This document shows, one piece after another, positions 51,164-60,290 of a DNA stretch of 64,000 nucleotides (position 1 is the stretch's first letter; each line of letters begins with the position of its first letter). Below the pieces are notes generated by a model. It did not search any database. It saw nothing but the letters and a program-made list of their open reading frames with translations, and had not been told where the DNA came from. The position numbers and the translations under genes were made by a program. Source of the DNA: Rhizobium lentis (lineage in GTDB: Bacteria; Pseudomonadota; Alphaproteobacteria; Rhizobiales; Rhizobiaceae); assembly GCF_017352135.1 (NCBI RefSeq), contig NZ_CP071454.1, positions 2,257,001-2,321,000 on the forward strand. Direction: 5' to 3'.

Positions 51164-52102
51164 ATGAGCAGTATTGCCACCGGACGCATGATCGATGACA
51201 ACAGCGATCCAGTGAAGGGCAGGGTGGTCTGGATGCCCGCAAAGTCGATCTGGATTGCCACCATGACCTTGATTGCCGTCATTGGTGGGCCGCTGACCTT
51301 CACTTGGAGCGCACTCGGCGTCTTCATCCTCCTGACCGCTGTCACGATCTGTCTTGGTCATTCGGTCGGCATGCACCGGCTGCTGATCCATCGTTCATTC
51401 AGCACGCATATCTGGATCGAGCACTTTCTCGTCTATCTCGGCACGCTGGTCGGCATGGCCGGCCCCTTCGGCATGATCTACGCGCACGACATTCGCGATT
51501 GGGCGCAACGGCAGCCAGGCTGCCATGATCTCTTTGCCCATCGGCGGTCTTTCTTCATCGATGCCTTCTGGCAGATGCATTGCACGGTGGTGCTGCACCA
51601 TCCGCCACGTTTCGTCCTCAAGGAGCGGGAACGGCGCGACCGCTTCTATCGCTTCGTGGAGGCGACATGGATGGCGCAACAGATTCCCCTGCTGGTCGTA
51701 CTCCTCGCGCTCGGCGGACTGCCATGGGCGGTCTGGGGTGTTGCCATGCGGATATCGGTGTCGCTGACCGGACACTGGCTGGTCGGCCATTTCGCTCATC
51801 GAGGCGGCCATCAGGGCTGGAGCGTCGACGATGTTGCGGTGCAGGGATACAACCTGCCGCGGTTCGGGCTGGTGACCTTTGGCGAGAGCTTCCACGGCAA
51901 CCATCACGCCTTTCCGGAATCCGCCCGGCTCGGCATCGAGCCGGGCCAGCTGGATCTCGATTGGCATTTCATCCGGCTGCTGGCAGGGCTCGGTCTGGCT
52001 TCGGCAATCAAGCTCCCGCACACGATTGCGCCAAGGCGAGGGTTGAAGCGCGTTGATGCATCCGAAACGGCTGGTGACGGCGTAAATCCATCTTGGGCGT
52101 GA
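51164..52102 (+). CDS. Membrane fatty-acid desaturase
   Basis: A 312-residue membrane-bound acyl-lipid/acyl-CoA desaturase. The histidine boxes are HRLLIH (HX4H), an HH pair in VVLHHPP and HGNHHAFPE (HXXHH), which ligate the di-iron centre. Four membrane segments are visible (about 27-70 and 165-205). The spacing of the middle box is atypical (HCTVVLHH rather than HRxHH). GGGGAGGAG precedes the start by six bases. It may adjust membrane fluidity, controlled by the divergent ArsR regulator. Confidence 0.88.
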   Translation: MSSIATGRMIDDNSDPVKGRVVWMPAKSIWIATMTLIAVIGGPLTFTWSALGVFILLTAVTICLGHSVGMHRLLIHRSFSTHIWIEHFLVYLGTLVGMAGPFGMIYAHDIRDWAQRQPGCHDLFAHRRSFFIDAFWQMHCTVVLHHPPRFVLKERERRDRFYRFVEATWMAQQIPLLVVLLALGGLPWAVWGVAMRISVSLTGHWLVGHFAHRGGHQGWSVDDVAVQGYNLPRFGLVTFGESFHGNHHAFPESARLGIEPGQLDLDWHFIRLLAGLGLASAIKLPHTIAPRRGLKRVDASETAGDGVNPSWA

Positions 52103-52120
52103 GAGATCGGCCTCTGAGCC

Positions 52121-52924
52121 TCATTCGATCCGGTCGAGAAAGGCCCGGACCTCGCGATTGAAGAGGTCCGGCCGCTGCAGCGGCGCGAAATGGCTGACCT
52201 CCGGCAGCAGCACAAATTCCGCATCCGGGATCGTCTTCGCCAGGTAATCGGCATGGTCGGGCTTGATGAATTCGTCATGCTCACCCAGCACGATGGAAAC
52301 CGGCACCTTGATGTCCGCCAACTGCTCGGCCGAATAATTCGGCTCCGTCGCCATCATCTTGGAGACATCGGCGACGAAAGCATCGAACTGGTTCGGCGTT
52401 GCCGACAGCGCCTGATAGTCCTTCCTGTGACGGTTGAAGCAGCGGTCGATGACTGGCGTCGCCTTGAATTCTCTTGTGCCGCTGGGGTCCATGTTGCAGG
52501 CGAAGAAGAAGACGCCGCAGACCCGGTTCGGCTGCTGGTCGGCAAGGATCAGCGCGGTGCAGGCGCCGTCGCTCCAGCCGACGAGGGCCGCTTCCTCAAG
52601 TCCGACGTGATCCATGACGGCAAGCACGTCGGAAGCCATGAGGTGATAGCTATAAGGGCGATCATCGCGCGTGCTGCGGCCATGCCCGCGGCTGTCGATC
52701 AGCACAACCCGATGGCCGGCGTCGATAAGCGCAGGAACCTGATAGCCCCAATTGCCGCTATTGCCGAGCCCGCCATGCAGCAGGATGACGGCCGGGCCTG
52801 CGCCGTAGCTCGCATACCAGATGCGGGCACCATCGTTTTCGACGAAACCCTGCTCATTCGTGGCAGGCAAAGGCAGCGCACCGTTTGCCTCGAAGTTCAC
52901 CAGTTCGTCATCCGTCGCTGTCAT
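52121..52924 (-). CDS. Alpha/beta hydrolase
   Basis: A 267-residue hydrolase. The HG oxyanion motif is ILLHGGLGNSGNWG. The nucleophile elbow reads LVGWSDGACTAL, where the usual GxSxG is GWSDG (Ser nucleophile). The acid is near LGEHDEFIKP and the His in PEVSHFAPLQRP. The start at MTATDDEL follows AGAGGAGGAG; 13 extra codons upstream are possible. It is close to esterases/haloperoxidase-like hydrolases; the substrate is unknown. It is convergent with the desaturase. Confidence 0.88.
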   Translation of the reverse strand: MTATDDELVNFEANGALPLPATNEQGFVENDGARIWYASYGAGPAVILLHGGLGNSGNWGYQVPALIDAGHRVVLIDSRGHGRSTRDDRPYSYHLMASDVLAVMDHVGLEEAALVGWSDGACTALILADQQPNRVCGVFFFACNMDPSGTREFKATPVIDRCFNRHRKDYQALSATPNQFDAFVADVSKMMATEPNYSAEQLADIKVPVSIVLGEHDEFIKPDHADYLAKTIPDAEFVLLPEVSHFAPLQRPDLFNREVRAFLDRIE

Positions 52925-52984
52925 CGGCTCCTCCTCTGTCGGTCCTTCTATAGACGACGACATGCTCTGCAATTCGACAGAGTC

Positions 52985-53017
52985 AAAAAAAAGCCCACCC
53001 GCGTGACGGATGGGCTT
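52985..53017 (-). terminator. Intrinsic terminator of pgi
   Basis: On this strand AAGCCCATCCG-TCACG-CGGGTGGGCTT is followed by a run of T (eight in total). Strong. Confidence 0.9.
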
Positions 53018-53039
53018 CAATCGCTGCGCAATTGTCGAA

Positions 53040-54665
53040 TTACTGGGCGAGCTTTGCCAGCGCAGCAACAAGACCCTGCGTCGAGGAGTCGTGACCGGCA
53101 GCGCTCTGCTTGCCTTCGACGACGGGCAGCAGGCCGGTTGCCAGTTCCTTACCGAGCTCGACGCCCCACTGGTCGAAGGAATTGATGCGGAAGAGCACGC
53201 CTTCGACGAAGACGCGATGTTCGTAGAGCGCGATCAGCCGGCCGAGCGCATAGGGCGTCAGCTTGTCGTAGACGAAGGTGATCGACGGCCGGTTGCCCTG
53301 GAAGACACGATGCGGCGCAATGAAATCGGCCTTCCTGTCGTCCATGCCCTTGTCGGTCAGCTGTTTCTTGGCCTCCGCGAAGGTGCGGCCCTTCATCAGC
53401 GCTTCCGACTGGGCGAGCACGTTGGAAATCAAAAGCTGGTGCTGATGGCGCAGCTCCGGCTCGAATGCATTGGCGGCGATCATGAATTCGGCCGGTATGA
53501 TGCTCGTGCCCTGGTGGATGAGCTGGTAGAAGGCGTGCTGGCCGTTGGTGCCGGGTTCGCCCCAGACGACCGGACCGGAATTGCCCTCGACCGGCGTGCC
53601 GTCGACGGTGACGCCCTTGCCGTTCGATTCCATGTCGAGCTGCTGCAGATAGGCGGGGAAACGCGACAGGCGCTGGTCGTAAGGCAGGATGGCGCGGGTG
53701 GGGTAGCCAAGAACGTTGCGATGGTAGAAGCCGATCAGGCCGAGCAGCATCGGCAGGTTCTCGGTAACCGGTGCCTTACGGAAGTGATTGTCGACGGCAT
53801 GCGCGCCATCGAGAAACTTGCCGAAATTCTCCGGCCCGATCGCAATCATCAGCGGCAGGCCGATCGCCGACCAGATCGAGTAGCGGCCGCCGACCCAATC
53901 CCAGAAGCCGAAGACGCGGGCGCTGTCGATGCCGAAGGCGGCGACCTTGTCGAGCGCCGTCGAGACGGCGGCGAAATGATGCTGCACGGCCGTTTCGCCG
54001 AGTGCCCTGGCGATGAAATTGCGCGCCGTCTGTGCATTGGTCATCGTCTCGACGGTGGTGAAGGTCTTCGAGGCGACGATGAAGAGCGTCGTCTCCGGCT
54101 GCACCAGCTTCAGGATATCGGCGATATGGGCGCCGTCGATATTGGAGACGAAATGCGCACGCGGGCCGTCATGGAAGGGGGCGAGCGCCAGCGTCGCCAT
54201 CACAGGGCCGAGATCCGAGCCGCCGATGCCGATATTGATGACGTCTGTGATCGCCTTGCCTGTCGCGCCCTTCAGCGCCCCAGAGCGGATGTCGTCGGCA
54301 AATTTGCCCATGGCGGCAAGCACCGCGTTGACGTCAGGCATGACGTCCTTGCCGTCGACCAGAACCGGTGTGTTGGATCGGTTGCGCAGCGCCGTGTGCA
54401 GAACGGCGCGATCCTCGGTAAAGTTGATCGCCTTGCCGGAGAACATCTCCTCGCGCTTCTTCTCGACGCCGCCCTCTTCGGCAAGCTTGACCAGGAGCTT
54501 GAGGATGTCGTCGTTCACCGCCGTCTTGGAAAAATCCATCAGCAGGTCGTCGAGCGAGACGGAAAAGCGCGAAAAGCGCTTGGAATCGGCGGCGAAGGCG
54601 GCCCGGAGATCGGTCGCCTTGGTGGCATCAGCCGTAGTTTTCAGCTGTTCGACGATGGCGTTCAT
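53040..54665 (-). CDS. pgi: Glucose-6-phosphate isomerase
   Basis: Interconverts glucose 6-phosphate and fructose 6-phosphate. The 541 residues show [40 protein letters not shown] (signature 1), [18 protein letters not shown] and the C-terminal signature [13 protein letters not shown]. The start is at MNAIVEQL, after AAAAGGAGCC. It has its own terminator. In this window it links fructokinase output and glucose-based trehalose synthesis. Confidence 0.97.
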   Translation of the reverse strand: MNAIVEQLKTTADATKATDLRAAFAADSKRFSRFSVSLDDLLMDFSKTAVNDDILKLLVKLAEEGGVEKKREEMFSGKAINFTEDRAVLHTALRNRSNTPVLVDGKDVMPDVNAVLAAMGKFADDIRSGALKGATGKAITDVINIGIGGSDLGPVMATLALAPFHDGPRAHFVSNIDGAHIADILKLVQPETTLFIVASKTFTTVETMTNAQTARNFIARALGETAVQHHFAAVSTALDKVAAFGIDSARVFGFWDWVGGRYSIWSAIGLPLMIAIGPENFGKFLDGAHAVDNHFRKAPVTENLPMLLGLIGFYHRNVLGYPTRAILPYDQRLSRFPAYLQQLDMESNGKGVTVDGTPVEGNSGPVVWGEPGTNGQHAFYQLIHQGTSIIPAEFMIAANAFEPELRHQHQLLISNVLAQSEALMKGRTFAEAKKQLTDKGMDDRKADFIAPHRVFQGNRPSITFVYDKLTPYALGRLIALYEHRVFVEGVLFRINSFDQWGVELGKELATGLLPVVEGKQSAAGHDSSTQGLVAALAKLAQ

Positions 54666-54750
54666 GGGAGGCTCCTTTTGAGGCGGAAAGGTTGCGGAAA
54701 CTATTCGCTTTATCGGGCGCAAATCAAGTTCAGCCGCCGCTCGAAACATG

Positions 54751-54780
54751 AAAAAAGCCACCCGCGGTGAGCGGATGGCT
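54751..54780 (-). terminator. Intrinsic terminator of fadD
   Basis: On this strand AGCCATCCGC-TCACC-GCGGGTGGCT then TTTTT. It is nearly the same hairpin sequence as the pgi terminator. Confidence 0.9.
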
Positions 54781-54803
54781 GTAATTTCATGCGGTTGTCA
54801 AAA

Positions 54804-56504
54804 TCAGTCGCGCAGGTCCTTGCGCAGGATCTTGCCCACGGGCGACTTCGGCAGTTCGGTGCGGAACTCGATGAAGCGGGGGCGTTTGTAATTGGTGAGG
54901 TTGGCGATGCAATGGGCCTTCACCTCCGCCTCCGTCAGGTTCGGGTCCTTCCTGACGACGAAGAGTTTCACCGCCTCGCCCGAATGCCCGTCCGGCACAC
55001 CGACCGCAGCGGCCTCGAGGATGCCGGCATGCATGGCGGCGACTTCCTCGATCTCGTTCGGATAGACGTTGAAACCCGAGACGAGGATCATGTCCTTCTT
55101 GCGGTCGACGATCTTGGTGTAACCGCGTTCGTCCATGAAACCCATGTCGCCCGTGCGAAAATAGCCGTCTGATGTCATCACCCGCGCCGTCTCTTCCGGC
55201 TTCCGCCAGTAGCCGGCCATCACCTGCGGCCCGCGGATGCAGATCTCGCCGATTTCGCCCGATGGCAGCGAGCGGCCCTCCTCATCGCGAATGTCGAGAT
55301 CGGTGGAGGGCAGCGGCAGGCCGATCGATCCGGTGAACTCGGCTGAATCGAAGCGGTTGGCGGTGGCGACAGGCGATGTCTCGGAAAGGCCGTAGCCTTC
55401 GGTTATCGGCGTGCCGGTCATATCAAGCCAGCGTTCGGCAACCGGGCGCTGCACCGCCATGCCGCCGCCGAGCGACATGATCAGCGAGGAGAAGTCGAGC
55501 TTGGCGAAATCGGCATTGTTCATCAGCGCGTTGAACAGCGTGTTGAGGCCGGGGAAGATATGCACCTCGGACTTTCCGAACTCCTTGACGAGGCCAGGAA
55601 TATCGCGCGGATTGGCGATCAGGATATTGTGGGCGCCAAGCGACATGCCCATCAGGGAATTCACCGTCAGCGCGAAGATGTGGTAGAGCGGCAGCGCGCA
55701 GAGGAAATTCAGCACCTCCGGCTGCTTCTTACGCTGGAAAGCCGACCGCAGCCAGAGCGACAGCTGCAGCTTGTTGGCGAGCAGGTTCTGATGGGTGAGT
55801 ACCGCGCCCTTGGCAACGCCTGTCGTGCCGCCGGTATATTGCAGGAAGGCGATGTCGCCCGCCGCCAGCGTGACCGGCTGCAGCTTCTTTTGCGCTCCTT
55901 CGCGCAGCACCTGAGCGAAGCTTTTGTGCTGCGGAATCGACCAGGAGGGGACGAGCTTCTTCACCTTGCGCACGACGAAATTGACGACCAGGCCCTTGGG
56001 GCCCAGCATTTCGCCGAGCGAGGTGACGACGACGTGGCGCAGATCGGTCTTGTTGAGGACCTGCTCGACCGTGCGGGCGAAATTCTCCAGCACGAAGATT
56101 GCCTTGGCACCGGAATCGCGCAGCTGGTGTTCGAGCTCGCGCGGCGTATAAAGCGGGTTGACGTTGACGACCACGAGGCCGGCGCGCAGGATCGCATAGG
56201 TTGCGACCGGGTTCTGCAAGACGTTCGGCATCATCACCGCGACGCGGTCGCCTTTCTCGAGCCCGATGCTCTGCAGCCAGGCGGCGACTTTGCGTGTCTG
56301 GCTCTCCAGCTCGCGGTAGCTCATCGCCTTGCCCATGCTGGAAAAAACCGTCCGGTCGGCGTAACGGGCGCAGGATTTTTCGAGCAGCTCGGCAAGCGAG
56401 GCATGTTCCAGCGGCGGCAGTTCGGCCGGAACCACGTCGGGATAGGTGGCAAGCCAGGGCTTGTCCGGTTTTGCTCCGTTCGGATGGACGGAAATGCTGC
56501 TCAT
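54804..56504 (-). CDS. fadD: Long-chain fatty acid-CoA ligase
   Basis: A 566-residue AMP-forming acyl-CoA synthetase. The P-loop is LQYTGGTTGVAKGAVL, the central motif is GYGLSETSPVA, the hinge is YFRTGDMGFMDERGY with KDMILVSGFNVYPNEIE, and the C-terminal catalytic Lys is in KSPVGKILRKDL. It activates fatty acids for beta-oxidation or lipid recycling at the inner membrane. A TTGACGT-AA-ACGTCAA palindrome lies 147 bases upstream. It is monocistronic, with a strong terminator. Confidence 0.95.
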   Translation of the reverse strand: MSSISVHPNGAKPDKPWLATYPDVVPAELPPLEHASLAELLEKSCARYADRTVFSSMGKAMSYRELESQTRKVAAWLQSIGLEKGDRVAVMMPNVLQNPVATYAILRAGLVVVNVNPLYTPRELEHQLRDSGAKAIFVLENFARTVEQVLNKTDLRHVVVTSLGEMLGPKGLVVNFVVRKVKKLVPSWSIPQHKSFAQVLREGAQKKLQPVTLAAGDIAFLQYTGGTTGVAKGAVLTHQNLLANKLQLSLWLRSAFQRKKQPEVLNFLCALPLYHIFALTVNSLMGMSLGAHNILIANPRDIPGLVKEFGKSEVHIFPGLNTLFNALMNNADFAKLDFSSLIMSLGGGMAVQRPVAERWLDMTGTPITEGYGLSETSPVATANRFDSAEFTGSIGLPLPSTDLDIRDEEGRSLPSGEIGEICIRGPQVMAGYWRKPEETARVMTSDGYFRTGDMGFMDERGYTKIVDRKKDMILVSGFNVYPNEIEEVAAMHAGILEAAAVGVPDGHSGEAVKLFVVRKDPNLTEAEVKAHCIANLTNYKRPRFIEFRTELPKSPVGKILRKDLRD

Positions 56505-56650
56505 CGTGTCTCTCTCTCCCTTGCGGCCGCCGCGCCGGTGCCGAGCCGTGTTCGATTGGCTCGCGATTGACCGGAAGCATCCTCCATCTTCCAGTCCGGC
56601 AGCTTATGCCATTGCCTGAACGGTTCAAGCCGAATGAAGCTATACTAACC

Positions 56651-56666
56651 TTGACGTAAACGTCAA
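56651..56666. promoter_or_regulatory. Palindromic site TTGACGT-AA-ACGTCAA upstream of fadD
   Basis: Seven-base inverted arms around AA, between fadD and the PRC-barrel gene. It resembles sites bound by MerR-family regulators of fatty-acid and branched-chain amino-acid catabolism (LiuR-type), recalled from memory. Confidence 0.5.
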
Positions 56667-56765
56667 CATTTGCCGCAAAGCCGATCGAGAAATCCGGGAA
56701 CTTTGAGTCCGCCCTGACGTTGACCCTGCATACTCGCAATCAGGAAACACCGAAGGAGGTGCACA

Positions 56766-57158
56766 ATGTTGAATCAGGATACCGACGCCACCCGTCGCGA
56801 CCCCAATGTGAAGGATACACCTTCGCTGATCGCAAGCGACCGCGTGGAAGGCACCCGTGTCTACGGCGCGGACGGCCGGCATATCGGCTCGATCGAACGG
56901 CTGATCATCGGAAAGCTCGATGGCCGCGTCGCCTATGCCGTGCTGAGTTTCGGCGGCTTCCTGGGTATCGGCGACGATCACTATCCGCTCCCCTGGGAAA
57001 AGCTGACCTACGACACTCAGCTGGATGGCTATCGCATCGACCTGACCAAGGAGCAGATCGAAGGCGCACCGAGCTATTCGGACGATGACGACAGCTGGTA
57101 CAACGATAATGGCCGCCGGGTCTATGACTACTATGGCGTGCCGCCCTACTGGATGTAA
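56766..57158 (+). CDS. PRC-barrel domain protein
   Basis: A 130-residue protein with one PRC-barrel domain (about 17-100): LIASDRVEGTRVYGADGRHI, GSIERLIIGKLDGRVAYAVL, GIGDDHYPLPWEKLTYD. The C-terminus is acidic then Tyr-rich (RRVYDYYGVPPYWM). PRC-barrel proteins occur in ribosome maturation, photosystems and stress responses; rhizobial short forms are usually stress-related and uncharacterised. A perfect AAGGAGGTG ribosome site and strong terminator suggest high expression. Confidence 0.9.
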   Translation: MLNQDTDATRRDPNVKDTPSLIASDRVEGTRVYGADGRHIGSIERLIIGKLDGRVAYAVLSFGGFLGIGDDHYPLPWEKLTYDTQLDGYRIDLTKEQIEGAPSYSDDDDSWYNDNGRRVYDYYGVPPYWM

Positions 57159-57182
57159 TCTCGTCCGATAGGCCGAACTGGA

Positions 57183-57212
57183 AGGGCCCCGCGGGTTGCG
57201 TGGGGCCTTTTT
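57183..57212 (+). terminator. Intrinsic terminator of the PRC-barrel gene
   Basis: AAGGGCCCCGC...GCGTGGGGCC stem with short loop, followed by TTTTT. Confidence 0.85.
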
Positions 57213-57240
57213 GGTGTTGGTGATGTCGTGGGCTTGGCGG

Positions 57241-57376
57241 ACCCTCATCCGGCTGCCGCCACCTCTCCCCGTAAACGGGGCGAAGGGACCATGCCGCAAG
57301 CTCTCCGTTCTCACCAAACTCTCGCAGGGCACGTCCCCTCTCCTCGCAACCGGGGGAGAGGGCTAGGATGAGGGGC
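57241..57376. repeat. Dispersed palindromic intergenic repeat, family A, copy 2
   Basis: Nearly collinear with the 14168 copy: CCCTCATCCGGCTGCCGCCA, CTCCCCGTAAACGGGGCGAA, GGCACGTCCCCTCTCC, then GAGAGGGCTAGGATGAGGGG. The ends form CCTCATCC/GGATGAGG. Confidence 0.85.
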
Positions 57377-57381
57377 AGTCA

Positions 57382-59838
57382 CTAGCGCGAACCGGCAACA
57401 AGATCGTTGGCCGACCGCAGCACGGTGCCGACGGTGATATCTTCTGCCCTGATCGCCTTTACCGTCTTCACCGCAAACACATGGCTCTCGCCCGGCAACA
57501 ACGTCACCAGCATCGAGTCCACAACCGCGTCCGGATCCAGCCGATCCGCCATCAGGCAGAGGTCCTTGAGAAAATTATCCGCCGTCACCTTCACCGCATA
57601 GCCGCCGTCGATCCCCGTGACCTCAACGCTCAGCCGCGGCGCCGGCAAGGCAAGCTCGATGTCCTCGACGAAATAATGAAAAGCCCGCCTGTCGAGCATG
57701 TCGACGACAACAACCTCCTCCTTCGGTAAGCCAGGACTGACGATCTCGTCGGGCAGCGGAAATTCCTTGGCCTCGAAGCGGTCGCAGAGCAGACGCCAGA
57801 ATTCGAATTCGGCAAGCACGCGGCCGTCGAGCCTCATGCGCTTGCCGCTGATCTTTGCGCGCCAGAACAGCGTGCGTTCATTGATGGCGACTGCCGCCAG
57901 CCCGCCGTTCCGTGGCTGGATCGTCAGCAGGCGCGGATCATAGGCCGCCTTCAGCGCATACCAGAGCGGCTTGCGGCGCCCGGCCGAATCGAGGGCCGCC
58001 CAGGAGGTCACCGGCCAGCAGTCGTTGAACTGCCAGACGACGGCGCCCTTGCAGACATCCCGATGCGAGCGCATGTGCTCGACGCCGAAGCGGATGGCGC
58101 GAGCCTGATTGAGCTGGGTGGCGAAATGCCAGTCATCCATCGTCCTCGGCTCCGGCAGATGGCCGGCGAGTCCGCGGATCAGCTTGTCATTGCCTTGCGT
58201 CGCCTTCTGATGATGGAAAACGCCGTTCGATTGCGGCGTCAGCGGCCGATCATGCATGCTTTCTTCGATGGTCGCCCAGGCGGGCGGCGCCTGCCAGCCG
58301 AATTCGGAGCAGAAACGCGGGATGTAATTGCGGTAGACCTCGTAGCCGACATCGTTCCACACGTCCCAGATATGTTTGCAGCCATGTCCGTCGGCATTGG
58401 GCTCGATCTGCATCGAGCCGGAATAGGGGCTGCCGGGATAATAGGGCCGGTCGGGATCGAGTTTGGCCGAGAGCTTCGGCAGCAGGTCGAGATAATAGCC
58501 GAGCCCCCAGCTCTCGCCCGGCTTGATGATAGGTCGCCAGCCCCATTCGTCGAAGCCCCAGATATTCTCGTTATTGCCATTCCAGAGGATCAGGCTGGCA
58601 TGCGGCATCAGCCGCACGACATTGTCGCGCACCTCCGCCTCGACTTCGCTTCGAAGCGGCTCCTCCTCCGGATAGGCGGCGCAGGCAAAGAGGAAATCCT
58701 GCCAGACCAGCATGCCCATGTGGTCGCAGGCCTCGTAGAATTCGTCGCGCTCGAAGATGCCGCCGCCCCAGACGCGCAGCATGTGGATATTGGCGGCCTT
58801 TGCCTCCGCGATCCGACTGGCATAGCGCTCGGCTGTCACCCGCGAGGGAAAACAATCGTCGGGGATCCAGTTCGCGCCGCAGATGAAGAGCGGCACGTCG
58901 TTGACGACGAAGGTGAAGGCCGAACCATGCTCGTCGGCCGACGTGTCGAGCCTGAGCGAACGGAAACCGAGTTCGCGCTCGGATGTGTCCAGCAAATCGC
59001 CACTGGCCTCGTCGATCAGGCTGAGCGTCAGGGGATAGAGCGGCTGTGCACCGAGATGATGCGGCCACCAGAGCTGCGGCGAGGGGAGGCGGAGTTCGAA
59101 GGAAACCGCGTCTTCGCTGGGGCCAATTGCCACTGTCTTGGTCACGCCGCCGATTTCGGCGGCCAGCCGGCACGGCCCGTGATCGCCATGCCGCGCCAGC
59201 GTCGCATGCACCTTTACCAGCCCGTCGCTGCCGGCAAGCGTCGCCGATATACGAGTTTCGGCAAGCCGCGCCCGGTCCCAGCTCTCCAGCGCAACCTGTT
59301 TCCACAGCCCCGCCGTCACCAGCGTCGGCCCCCAGTCCCAGCCGAAATTGCAGGCCATCTTGCGCATCAGATTGCCCGGGCCCGGATAGTTGTTCGGCCG
59401 GTAGCCGTAATGTTTCTCCATCTCCGCGCCATAGGCATAGGCGGAGCGGAAGGTGACAGCGAGGTCGTTCGCCCCGGTCTTCAGCAGACCGGAGACGTCA
59501 AAACGATAGGTGCGGTGCATGTTGAAGGTGCGGCCGATCTCCTCGCCATTCAGCGATATCACCGCGATCGTATCGAGCCCGTCGAAGATGAGCTCCTGCA
59601 TTGTGCGCTCATCCGGCGCAGCCTCGAATGTGCAGCGATAGGTCCAATCCGTTCTGCCGATCCAGTCATTGGTGATCTCGTTGACGTCGATGTAGGGATC
59701 GGGGATCAGCCGGTTGGCGAGAAGGTCGAGATGCACGCAGCCGGGCACCGTTGCCGGGATCGTTTCCGGCAGGCCGCGCCTTGCTGTATCGTTGCAGGAA
59801 AGCGTCCAGCCGGAATGAAGCACCGTCTTCTCGATCAT
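57382..59838 (-). CDS. Beta-mannosidase (glycoside hydrolase family 2)
   Basis: An 818-residue GH2 enzyme. An N-terminal jelly-roll sugar-binding domain (GWTLSCNDTARRG, TVPGCVHLDLLANRLIPDP) is followed by immunoglobulin-like domains and a TIM-barrel catalytic domain (about 320-640). The acid/base Glu is in ILWNGNNENIWGF and the nucleophile Glu in RFCSEFGWQAPP. The N-terminal PGCVH and YRPNNYPGPGN segments favour beta-mannosidase over beta-galactosidase. No signal peptide, so cytoplasmic hydrolysis of imported manno-oligosaccharides or glycoconjugates is likely. Confidence 0.92.
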   Translation of the reverse strand: MIEKTVLHSGWTLSCNDTARRGLPETIPATVPGCVHLDLLANRLIPDPYIDVNEITNDWIGRTDWTYRCTFEAAPDERTMQELIFDGLDTIAVISLNGEEIGRTFNMHRTYRFDVSGLLKTGANDLAVTFRSAYAYGAEMEKHYGYRPNNYPGPGNLMRKMACNFGWDWGPTLVTAGLWKQVALESWDRARLAETRISATLAGSDGLVKVHATLARHGDHGPCRLAAEIGGVTKTVAIGPSEDAVSFELRLPSPQLWWPHHLGAQPLYPLTLSLIDEASGDLLDTSERELGFRSLRLDTSADEHGSAFTFVVNDVPLFICGANWIPDDCFPSRVTAERYASRIAEAKAANIHMLRVWGGGIFERDEFYEACDHMGMLVWQDFLFACAAYPEEEPLRSEVEAEVRDNVVRLMPHASLILWNGNNENIWGFDEWGWRPIIKPGESWGLGYYLDLLPKLSAKLDPDRPYYPGSPYSGSMQIEPNADGHGCKHIWDVWNDVGYEVYRNYIPRFCSEFGWQAPPAWATIEESMHDRPLTPQSNGVFHHQKATQGNDKLIRGLAGHLPEPRTMDDWHFATQLNQARAIRFGVEHMRSHRDVCKGAVVWQFNDCWPVTSWAALDSAGRRKPLWYALKAAYDPRLLTIQPRNGGLAAVAINERTLFWRAKISGKRMRLDGRVLAEFEFWRLLCDRFEAKEFPLPDEIVSPGLPKEEVVVVDMLDRRAFHYFVEDIELALPAPRLSVEVTGIDGGYAVKVTADNFLKDLCLMADRLDPDAVVDSMLVTLLPGESHVFAVKTVKAIRAEDITVGTVLRSANDLVAGSR

Positions 59839-59847
59839 CGGCCTGCC

Positions 59848-60243
59848 CTACAGAAACCGGCCGTGGCGCTGCAGCACCTCGATCTTGTAGCCATCGGGAT
59901 CGCTGACGAAGAAGAACAGGCCGAAGAGTTTGCCGTCGCGGTTGAGCTCCACCAGCTCGCCCGGCTTGAGCCCAAGTTTCATCATGCGCTCACGCTCGAT
60001 GGCGACTTCCTGGACGGAAACGGCAAGATGACCATAGGCATTGCCGAGAGCATAGGGTTCGATCCGGCCCTTGTTGACCGTCAGTTCCAGCTCGAAGCCG
60101 GTCTCGGCATTGCTCATGTAGATCAGCGTGAAGGTCTCGAAATCGACGCGGTCGGCGACCGAGAGGCCGAAGGCCTTGCTATAGAATTCGACGGAGCGCG
60201 CCTCGTCGAGAACGCGGATCATGGAGTGGATCATCTTCGCCAA
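59848..60243 (-). CDS. Lactoylglutathione lyase-like VOC protein
   Basis: A 131-residue VOC-fold protein: HSMIRVLDEARSVEFYSKAF at the N-terminus, FELELTVNKGRIEPYALGNA in the middle and FFFVSDPDGYKIEVLQR at the end. It resembles glyoxalase I (methylglyoxal detoxification), with metal residues His (IHSMIRV), Glu (ELELT), His (YGHLA) and Glu (KIEVLQ) all present. It ends 10 bases before the mannosidase start and is probably cotranscribed with it. The substrate is uncertain. Confidence 0.87.
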   Translation of the reverse strand: MAKMIHSMIRVLDEARSVEFYSKAFGLSVADRVDFETFTLIYMSNAETGFELELTVNKGRIEPYALGNAYGHLAVSVQEVAIERERMMKLGLKPGELVELNRDGKLFGLFFFVSDPDGYKIEVLQRHGRFL

Positions 60244-60290
60244 GGCGGCCTCCCGTTGAATCGATCACCGCTGCCTTGGTAGCGGTCCTC

